The position numbers and the translations under genes are program-made. From NCBI GenBank assembly GCA_945281075.1, contig CALYQE010000056.1, positions 1 through 11,394 of the forward strand: a DNA stretch of 11,394 nt, in the 5' to 3' direction. The notes below the pieces were generated by a model. That model saw nothing but the letters and a program-made list of their open reading frames with translations, was not told the origin of the DNA and did not search any database. Each line of letters starts with the position of its first letter. Position 1 is the first letter of the stretch. Shown here in pieces: positions 6,370 through 11,394 of the stretch. This DNA comes from an uncultured Lactobacillus sp. GTDB lineage: Bacteria; Bacillota; Bacilli; Lactobacillales; Lactobacillaceae.

Positions 6370-7659
6370 ATGAACTCTTCAATAATAGCCATTTTGTTAT
6401 TAGTAACTTTTGCTTTGTTTATCTGGTATATCTTAAAGGGCGGAAATCTAATGATTGGGTTCTTTGTGATGGCAATTTTGTGGTGCATAATTGGCTTAAT
6501 ACCTTTTAATGAAGCAATAAATAAAGTATTTGCACAACCCGCATTAAACTATGGACCAACAATAATTTATATTGTATTCGGTTCATGGTTTGGACGCGTA
6601 CTGGTTGATAGTGGTATAGCACCTGCAATATCAGAAGCGACAAAGTCTATTGGTAAGAAAAAGCCTATATTAGCAACAATTTTAGTTATATTGGTAACAG
6701 CGTTTATTTTTATTAGTGCCTATGGAGTTGGATCTGTAATTGCCATCGGTGTAATTCTTTTACCAATTCTTTTGTCATTAGGACTGCCACGTGATTTAGC
6801 TTTAACCATTTTCTCAATGGCAATAGGTGCTCCAATGTATATTAACGTGGTTCTTTACAATCAAATGAAAGCTTTTGCCCCAAAAGCTACTTATGACAGT
6901 AAATATATCATGTTTGGCATATGTGCTGCAGTTGTTCAATTAATAGCGATTATTATATTTTTATTTTTTAATCGAAAAAAAATTGATGGAGCCAATGCTG
7001 ATAAAAATTTAGAAATAATAGGTGCTGAAGGAACTGATAATAAAGTAATTAAAGTATCAAAATTAACCTATATAATTCCTATACTTCCAGTTGCAATGAA
7101 TATGTTATTTAAGTGGGATGCAGTTCCTGCACTCACGCTGGCAAGTATAGTAGCAATTTTTTCAACTGGTCAATTTAAAAACTATAAAAAGGGTCTTAAA
7201 TTTTTAAATGATTCTATTGCGCATGCAATTAGTGATATTGCTGGCCTTATTATGTTTTTGATGTCATTAGAATGTTTTACCGGTGCTGCTACGCTAAATG
7301 CAGCAAAATTTAAGCCCGTTTTAGCAGCAGTTTTACCTCACCAACATTTAATTTTATGCTTAGCCTTAGGAGTGTTAGCACCCCTCGCTTTATTCAGAGG
7401 TCCTTTACATGTCTGGGGAGCGGGAGCTGCAACTGCAGCAGTATTATATGGTACAGGTTTATTTAGTGACAATTTTTTATTACCCCTTCTCTATGTTCCA
7501 ACTTTAATGGCTGTTTCAGTAGATATAACACAGTCTTGGAATGTTTGGGGTCTTGATTATATGAAAGTAAAGTCAAGAGATTTTCTTAAATATGGTGTCC
7601 CAGTAATGTGGGCTGTCTCAATTATTAATGAAATTCTTGTTTATTACTTTTTTGGATAA
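6370..7659 (+). CDS. GntP/ion-transporter-superfamily permease, probable sugar-acid importer
   Basis: A 429-residue integral membrane protein with about 11-12 hydrophobic segments and a polar loop near 201-230. The segment at 62-90 (PTIIYIVFGSWFGRVLVDSG and following) resembles the first re-entrant region of gluconate permeases (GntP: G-x-M-L-G-K-M-L-A-D-C-G). Long hydrophobic stretches with conserved glycines and prolines recur near 118-140 and 335-360 (GVLAPLALFRGPLHVWGAG). These fit the ion-transporter superfamily of proton symporters for gluconate, citrate and related organic acids. It is the first gene after the operator, with an AAAGAG ribosome binding site, and precedes a sugar-acid kinase by 18 bases, which supports import of an unphosphorylated sugar acid such as 2-keto-3-deoxygluconate or a ketogluconate. 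The substrate is inferred only from neighbours. CitMHS-type citrate carriers are an alternative family. Confidence 0.7.
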   Translation: MNSSIIAILLLVTFALFIWYILKGGNLMIGFFVMAILWCIIGLIPFNEAINKVFAQPALNYGPTIIYIVFGSWFGRVLVDSGIAPAISEATKSIGKKKPILATILVILVTAFIFISAYGVGSVIAIGVILLPILLSLGLPRDLALTIFSMAIGAPMYINVVLYNQMKAFAPKATYDSKYIMFGICAAVVQLIAIIIFLFFNRKKIDGANADKNLEIIGAEGTDNKVIKVSKLTYIIPILPVAMNMLFKWDAVPALTLASIVAIFSTGQFKNYKKGLKFLNDSIAHAISDIAGLIMFLMSLECFTGAATLNAAKFKPVLAAVLPHQHLILCLALGVLAPLALFRGPLHVWGAGAATAAVLYGTGLFSDNFLLPLLYVPTLMAVSVDITQSWNVWGLDYMKVKSRDFLKYGVPVMWAVSIINEILVYYFFG

Positions 7660-7677
7660 GAGGAAAAGAGGAAAATT

Positions 7678-8658
7678 ATGTCAGAAGTAATCACTATTGG
7701 TGAGCCATTAGTTACGTTTTGCTCAAAAGAACCTGATGTTTCATTAACTGATGCATTAGAGTTTCATAAAATTATGGGTGGAGCTGAATTGAATGTAGCA
7801 ATTGGTGTTAAAAGATTAGGACATTCAGTTGAATATGTAACTCGGGTTGGTCAAGATCCAATGGGAAAATTCGTACAGAAAACAATTGATGCATGTCATG
7901 TTGGAACGAAGTATGTTAGCTATGATGACTATTACTATACAGGTCATCAAATGAAGCAATTAGTAACACACGGGGATCCAGTGGTAGTTAACTATCGGCA
8001 TGATTCCGCGGCATGTCATCTTAAGGAAGATCAATTGGATAAAATTGATCTAAGTAATGTCAAAATAGCCCATATGTCTGGTATCTTCCCAGCAATATCA
8101 GATATAGCAGAAAATACATTTAGGGTATTTTATCAAAAATTAATTAACGCAAATAAGTTTATTACATTTGATCCCAATCTAAGACCATCTTTATGGAAAA
8201 GTAAAGAATATATGATTGAAACTGTTAATGAACTTGCAGGGATGGCTGATATTGTTTTACCAGGAATTGAAGAAGGCAAAATTTTAGTCGGCACCGATAG
8301 TCCAGAAGAAATTGCTAACTTTTATTTGAGAGGAAAACGCACACAAGCAGTAATGGTTAAGCTAGGAGAGCAAGGTGTTTTTGTCAAAACTAGCAAAAAT
8401 AAAAAATACACTGTTCCTGGTTTTAAGGCTACTAAAGTTATTGATACGGTCGGTGCAGGAGATGGTTTTGCATTAGGACTTATTACAGCCCTGCTTGAAG
8501 GTAAAAGTTTGAAATCAGCTGCTGTTCGTGGAAATGCGGTTGGTTGTTTACAAGTTCAAACCTTAGGAGATAATGATGGTTATCCTACTGTAAAGGAATT
8601 AAAACGTTTCTACGAAAAACAAGGATTCTCTGAAGATGAAGCTACAAGTTGCAATTGA
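7678..8658 (+). CDS. kdgK: PfkB-family sugar-acid kinase, KdgK-like
   Basis: A 326-residue ribokinase-fold kinase expected to transfer phosphate from ATP to the terminal hydroxyl of a keto sugar acid. PfkB signatures are present: GGAELNVAIGVKRLG at 34-48 (first signature) and DTVGAGDGFALG at 256-267, with the catalytic base Asp262 and the GAGD anion hole. NYRHDSAA at 105-112 and FDPNLRPSLW at 164-173 are like 2-keto-3-deoxygluconate kinases, where a Y-R pair contacts the acid. Product would be KDPG, which the aldolase downstream could cleave. 2-Ketogluconate kinase (KguK) is the main alternative and would feed the isomerase/decarboxylase pair instead. The start has a good GAGGAAAA site. Its last 23 bases overlap the next gene, implying translational coupling. 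The gene symbol reflects subfamily likeness, not proven substrate. Confidence 0.8.
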   Translation: MSEVITIGEPLVTFCSKEPDVSLTDALEFHKIMGGAELNVAIGVKRLGHSVEYVTRVGQDPMGKFVQKTIDACHVGTKYVSYDDYYYTGHQMKQLVTHGDPVVVNYRHDSAACHLKEDQLDKIDLSNVKIAHMSGIFPAISDIAENTFRVFYQKLINANKFITFDPNLRPSLWKSKEYMIETVNELAGMADIVLPGIEEGKILVGTDSPEEIANFYLRGKRTQAVMVKLGEQGVFVKTSKNKKYTVPGFKATKVIDTVGAGDGFALGLITALLEGKSLKSAAVRGNAVGCLQVQTLGDNDGYPTVKELKRFYEKQGFSEDEATSCN

Positions 8659-9268
8659 TCGTGTAAAACTAGATGAGGCGATCGATTTAGTAAAACGTTT
8701 GGATGGTATAGCTGATATCATAGAATTAGGTACATCGCTAATAAAAGACTATGGTCTATACGCATTAAAAAGTAAAAGAATTAGCTTAAGAAAAAGTCTA
8801 TTATTGATGGATATTAAAACAAATGATGAAGGTGAATATGAATTTACTCAAGGATTTAATGCCGGTGCTGACATACTTTCAATAATGGGATCAGCAAATA
8901 AAGTAACACTTGATTTAGCATATCAAATTGCACAACAAAAAAATAAAAAAATGCTAATTGATTTGATGGGACTTAATTACAGTGAAGTTCGAAAAATAGC
9001 TAATTATCCTAATGCAATTTATAATTTGCATAATTCACATGACGAACATAAAACAGTTGCAATTACTACAGAAATTATGCAATTTAAAAAAGAATACCCA
9101 AATATTCAAAGTATAGCAGTTGCTGGAGGAATAAATTTGAAACAAGCCAGGCTACTTGTCAAGCAAGGCCAAACAGAGATAGTAATTGTAGGGAGTCAAA
9201 TTATAAAAGCTGACAACCCAATAAAAAAAGCTCTTGAATTTAAGGAGGCTATTAGTCATGAAAGCTGA
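8636..9268 (+). CDS. hxlA: 3-hexulose-6-phosphate synthase / KGPDC-family enzyme
   Basis: A 210-residue TIM barrel of the orotidine-monophosphate decarboxylase suprafamily, full length for its group. Seen: IIELGT with Glu30, the suprafamily motif D-x-K-x-x-D as DIKTND (Asp59, Lys61, Asp64), LIDLMG with Asp109, H-N-S-H-D with His132 and His135, AVAGG with Ala163, and a late VGS phosphate site. In 3-keto-L-gulonate-6-phosphate decarboxylase (UlaD, SgbH) the positions matching 109, 135 and 163 are Glu, Arg and Thr. Hexulose-phosphate synthases have Asp and Ala at the first and third. This protein therefore leans to HPS (ribulose-5-phosphate plus formaldehyde condensing to hexulose-6-phosphate) but has an unusual His at the middle position. 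The following gene encodes the usual HPS partner. The start overlaps the kinase by 23 bases with AAGGA ten bases upstream. A decarboxylase acting on a 3-keto-6-phospho sugar acid remains possible, so the symbol is provisional. Confidence 0.8.
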   Translation: MKLQVAIDRVKLDEAIDLVKRLDGIADIIELGTSLIKDYGLYALKSKRISLRKSLLLMDIKTNDEGEYEFTQGFNAGADILSIMGSANKVTLDLAYQIAQQKNKKMLIDLMGLNYSEVRKIANYPNAIYNLHNSHDEHKTVAITTEIMQFKKEYPNIQSIAVAGGINLKQARLLVKQGQTEIVIVGSQIIKADNPIKKALEFKEAISHES

Positions 9269-9815
9269 ATCAACAAGCATAATTAATCAGGTTTTGAAAG
9301 AAATTAATTATGTTTTACACAAAGTTGATGAAAGACAAATTGACCAGGTAGTTAATACAATTAAGAAAGATAAAAGGATATTTGTTTTAGGTTTTGGTAG
9401 ATCAGGTTTTATGGCAAAAAGTTTTGCTATGAGATTAATGCATATTGGTTATCAAGTTTATGTAATAGGTGAAACCATTACTCCCTCTATTCAAAAGGAA
9501 GATATTTTAATATCCGTTTCAGGTTCTGGTAACACAAAAAGTGTCTTAGACCTAACACAAAAAGCATATGAAATGGGGGTGAACATAATTGTTGTAACTA
9601 GCAATAGGAATTCACAGTTAGCAAAACTAGCAAGTAATTTACTAATAGTTCCTGGCGCTACAAAAAATGGTGACGGCGTTAGATCAATCCAACTTCTAAG
9701 TAGCTTATTTGATCAGACTACACATATTGTTTTGGATATTTTATGTCTAAAATTAAGCTTACGTGATCATATTTCTAATGAAGAAGCGAAAAAAGAGCAT
9801 AGCAATTTGGAATAA
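9258..9815 (+). CDS. hxlB: 6-phospho-3-hexuloisomerase (SIS domain)
   Basis: Interconverts fructose-6-phosphate and D-arabino-3-hexulose-6-phosphate, that is, moves a carbonyl between C2 and C3 of a 6-phospho sugar. The 185-residue product is a single SIS domain of normal PHI length and strongly resembles Bacillus HxlB: GFGRSGFMAKSFAMRLMHIG at 45-64, GETITP at 71-76, SGSGNTKSV at 88-96 (phosphate-binding serines; Bacillus has SGSGET), SLFDQTTHIVLD at 149-160, and the C-terminal HSNLE, a typical PHI ending. The start is set at ATG 9258 because AAGGAGG at 9242-9248 stands nine bases before it. An in-frame TTG at 9234 would add eight residues and lacks such a site. It overlaps the HPS-like gene by 11 bases, so the two are coupled in translation, as HPS and PHI usually are. 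Confidence 0.88.
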   Translation: MKAESTSIINQVLKEINYVLHKVDERQIDQVVNTIKKDKRIFVLGFGRSGFMAKSFAMRLMHIGYQVYVIGETITPSIQKEDILISVSGSGNTKSVLDLTQKAYEMGVNIIVVTSNRNSQLAKLASNLLIVPGATKNGDGVRSIQLLSSLFDQTTHIVLDILCLKLSLRDHISNEEAKKEHSNLE

Positions 9816-9829
9816 TAAGAGGGAAAATT

Positions 9830-10507
9830 ATGTTATTAAAATTCGAATTGATTAATAAAGTTCGACAATCAGGAGTAGTGGCTGTAATCAGAGGATATAA
9901 CGAAAATAATTCTTATAAAACTGCTGAAGCTTGTATTGAAGGTAATATTAATGCGATTGAGCTTGCATTTACTTCACCAGATGCCGATATAACAATAAGG
10001 AAATTAAATGAAAAATATAAGGCAAACTCTAAAGTTATTATTGGTGCAGGAACCGTTTTAGATCCTGATACAGCCAGACTTGCTATTGTAGCTGGAGCTA
10101 AATTTATTGTAAGTCCTTCTTTTAATAAAGAAACTGCTAAGCTTTGTAACCTATATGAGATTCCTTATATACCTGGATGTCTTACACCCACTGAAGTACA
10201 ACTTGCTTTAACCTATGGTGCTGATGTAATTAAGGCTTTTCCTGGTTCAGTTGTAGGGATGTCGATAATTAATGAGATCCATGGGCCATTTCCAGATGTA
10301 AATATTATGCCAACGGGCGGAATTTCGTTATCTAACATGATCGAATGGTTCAAAAAAGGAGCCTTTGTTGTTGGAGTTGGAGGAAGCTTGGTCACTCCAG
10401 CTAAAAAAGATGATTATCAAAAAGTTACTGAAAACGCTAATAAATTTCATAAAAAATATATTGAATACATTAAAAATAGAGGAGACAATTATGACACTAA
10501 TAATTAA
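9830..10507 (+). CDS. eda: KDPG/KHG aldolase (2-keto-3-deoxy-6-phosphogluconate aldolase)
   Basis: Class I aldolase cleaving KDPG (and often 2-keto-4-hydroxyglutarate) to pyruvate and glyceraldehyde-3-phosphate (or glyoxylate). The 225-residue product shows the family in order: VVAVIRGYN at 16-24, AIELAFTSP at 42-50 with catalytic Glu44, GAGTVLD at 72-78, PGCLTPTE at 115-122, IKAFPG at 134-139 with the Schiff-base Lys135, and MPTGGISLSN from 160. The E. coli L-R-T motif after the glutamate, whose Arg binds the carboxylate, is replaced by F-T-S, a variant related to the F-T form I know from Gram-positive members. It lies 14 bases after the isomerase with a GAGGG site and overlaps the next gene by 17 bases. 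With the kinase it makes a complete lower Entner-Doudoroff-type route for ketodeoxy acids. 2-Keto-3-deoxy-6-phosphogalactonate is an alternative substrate. Confidence 0.88.
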   Translation: MLLKFELINKVRQSGVVAVIRGYNENNSYKTAEACIEGNINAIELAFTSPDADITIRKLNEKYKANSKVIIGAGTVLDPDTARLAIVAGAKFIVSPSFNKETAKLCNLYEIPYIPGCLTPTEVQLALTYGADVIKAFPGSVVGMSIINEIHGPFPDVNIMPTGGISLSNMIEWFKKGAFVVGVGGSLVTPAKKDDYQKVTENANKFHKKYIEYIKNRGDNYDTNN

Positions 10508-11249
10508 TACTTTAGTTTATGAAAAAGAAATTCAAAGTGGAATAAGTCAGCTTGATTTAGTTGACCGAATTGCAGATTTAAATGCTGATGGAATTGAGAT
10601 TCGTAGAGAGTATTTTAAAAATACAGATCGAGAAATTAAAGAGCTTGCACCTGCAATTAAACAAAAAGGGCTACTAGTAAATTATAGTGTACCTGATAAT
10701 ATTTTTGATGAAGCAGGAGAGTTTAATCAAAAGTTACCTAAATATTACGAAGAGGCCAGAAGGCTGGGTGCACAAAAAATAAAGTTTAGTACAGGTAATT
10801 TTTATCAATATCATAATGATTTAAAGGAAGATTTATCAATATTGCCACTAGCAGAAATTCAAACTACAATTGAAAATGATCAAACTCCTATTGGTGGTAA
10901 TCCTGATACTGTATACGATTTTTTAATGGCTGCACGCAAAGCAGGTTTTAATTCAATTAACTGTACTTTTGATGTGGGCAACTTAGCTTTTACAGGTTTT
11001 GATCCTAACCTTTCAGCTCAAAAGCTTGCACCATTTGTTACATATATTCATTTAAAGAATCCTATGCTTACTAAAGAAGGACAAATGCAAAATACTGATT
11101 CTCTAGATAAAGGGATGTTTAATTGGCGAGCTATTATTCGTTATTTGCCTAAAGATGCACAATGTGCATTTGAATTTGCCATGCCCGATGATGAGGTAAT
11201 AGGACAAGAAATGAAAAAATTTCATGAATACTTTAGCAATAAAAGGTAG
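10491..11249 (+). CDS. Xylose-isomerase-like TIM-barrel sugar-phosphate isomerase/epimerase
   Basis: A 252-residue member of the AP-endonuclease-2/xylose-isomerase superfamily. Possible metal ligands fall where the family has them: Glu36 (GIEIR), Glu128 (TIENDQTP), Asp161 (FDVGNLAF), His187 (YIHLKN) and Glu228 (FEF), so a divalent-metal enzyme is expected. UlaE-type pentulose-5-phosphate 3-epimerases, hydroxypyruvate isomerases and dehydratase-type members share this layout, and the sequence does not pick one. The start is ATG 10491, preceded by AGAGGAG at 10478-10484. A longer in-frame reading from 10365 would lie wholly inside the aldolase gene and encodes a lysine/isoleucine-rich stretch unlike the family. 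It overlaps eda by 17 bases and is the last gene before the terminator. By context I infer that it epimerises or isomerises a product or substrate of the pathway. Confidence 0.75.
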   Translation: MTLIINTLVYEKEIQSGISQLDLVDRIADLNADGIEIRREYFKNTDREIKELAPAIKQKGLLVNYSVPDNIFDEAGEFNQKLPKYYEEARRLGAQKIKFSTGNFYQYHNDLKEDLSILPLAEIQTTIENDQTPIGGNPDTVYDFLMAARKAGFNSINCTFDVGNLAFTGFDPNLSAQKLAPFVTYIHLKNPMLTKEGQMQNTDSLDKGMFNWRAIIRYLPKDAQCAFEFAMPDDEVIGQEMKKFHEYFSNKR

Positions 11250-11297
11250 ATTAATATTATTAATTAGCTATAGAGATAATTACTTAAATAATATAGT

Positions 11298-11342
11298 AAG
11301 AACTAAATTTTTCTTTTTAAGAAGACTTAGTTCTTTTTTCTT
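11298..11342 (+). terminator. Rho-independent terminator of the sugar-acid operon
   Basis: AAGAACTAA at 11298-11306 pairs with TTAGTTCTT at 11327-11335, with an inner TTCTT/AAGAA pairing at 11311-11323, and runs into a T tract (to 11342). It stands 49 bases after the last stop codon. The remaining bases to 11394 hold nothing I can identify. Confidence 0.8.
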
Positions 11343-11394
11343 TAAAATTATTAATCACTTTTTAGAAGTTATTTGGAGTAATTATAGACATAAA

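Noticed and set aside
9234..9257. Upstream TTG start for the hexuloisomerase
   Set aside because: It adds eight residues not seen in the family and has no ribosome binding site; AAGGAGG is correctly spaced for ATG 9258.
8636..9815. Methylotrophic ribulose-monophosphate formaldehyde fixation
   Set aside because: No methanol or formaldehyde dehydrogenase or C1 gene is present, and the operon partners handle sugar acids; HPS/PHI chemistry is kept only as a rival model.
10213..10395. Minus-strand open frame of 60 codons
   Set aside because: It is a shadow opposite the Schiff-base region of the KDPG aldolase.
10365..10490. N-terminal extension of the TIM-barrel protein
   Set aside because: It lies wholly inside the aldolase gene in another frame and encodes a low-complexity lysine/isoleucine stretch; ATG 10491 has a strong AGAGGAG site and begins at the first barrel strand.
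1..11394. CRISPR array, tRNA, rRNA or insertion sequence
   Set aside because: No spaced direct repeats, cloverleaf, conserved rRNA segments, transposase motifs or paired terminal repeats were seen.

Overview
The window looks like the chromosome of a low-GC member of the Lactobacillaceae (Lactobacillus sensu stricto is my best guess). Reasons: very AT-rich intergenic DNA, AGGAGG-type ribosome binding sites, CcpA-like cre sites, LacI and DeoR regulators, and remains of a mannose-family PTS. The species cannot be fixed from the sequence alone.

Left half (about 1-4505): a decaying sugar-PTS locus. On the minus strand, in transcription order from about 3661, come a class II (zinc) ketose-bisphosphate aldolase with a C-terminal frameshift, a truncated and frameshifted EIIB, an EIIC broken by several frameshifts and a nonsense codon, an EIID that has lost its start and is fused in frame to the EIIC tail, about 630 bases of unrecognisable decayed sequence, and the 3' end of a ribulose/allulose-phosphate 3-epimerase with an internal stop, followed by a terminator. 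The divergent DeoR regulator on the plus strand is also broken by a frameshift and a stop. The original system probably imported and phosphorylated a sugar, epimerised it and cleaved a bisphosphate. A cre-like site remains before the aldolase.

Middle (4506-5150): a 645-base gene-less stretch with no recognisable gene. It carries a good -35/-10 pair whose spacer and -10 lie in a perfect 26-base palindrome, which looks like the relict control region of a lost gene.

Right half (5151-11342): an intact, compact unit. A LacI-family repressor (minus strand) diverges from a six-gene plus-strand operon: GntP/ion-transporter-superfamily permease, PfkB-family sugar-acid kinase (KdgK-like), HPS/KGPDC-family enzyme, SIS-domain 6-phospho-3-hexuloisomerase, KDPG/KHG aldolase, and a metal-dependent xylose-isomerase-like TIM-barrel protein, closed by a terminator. 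The control region stacks a cre-like site on the -35, a TTGCAA-17-TATATT promoter, and a perfect 14-bp LacI-type operator at the predicted transcription start. Genes overlap or are 14-18 bases apart.

Working model (inference): a sugar acid enters through the permease and is phosphorylated at C6. One branch is aldol cleavage of a KDPG-like compound to pyruvate and glyceraldehyde-3-phosphate. The second is less familiar: the SIS isomerase could move a C2 carbonyl to C3 of a 2-keto-6-phospho-aldonate, giving a beta-keto acid that the HPS/KGPDC-fold enzyme decarboxylates to a pentulose-5-phosphate, which the TIM-barrel protein then epimerises. The rival explanation is the ordinary HPS/PHI interconversion of fructose-6-phosphate with ribulose-5-phosphate and formaldehyde.
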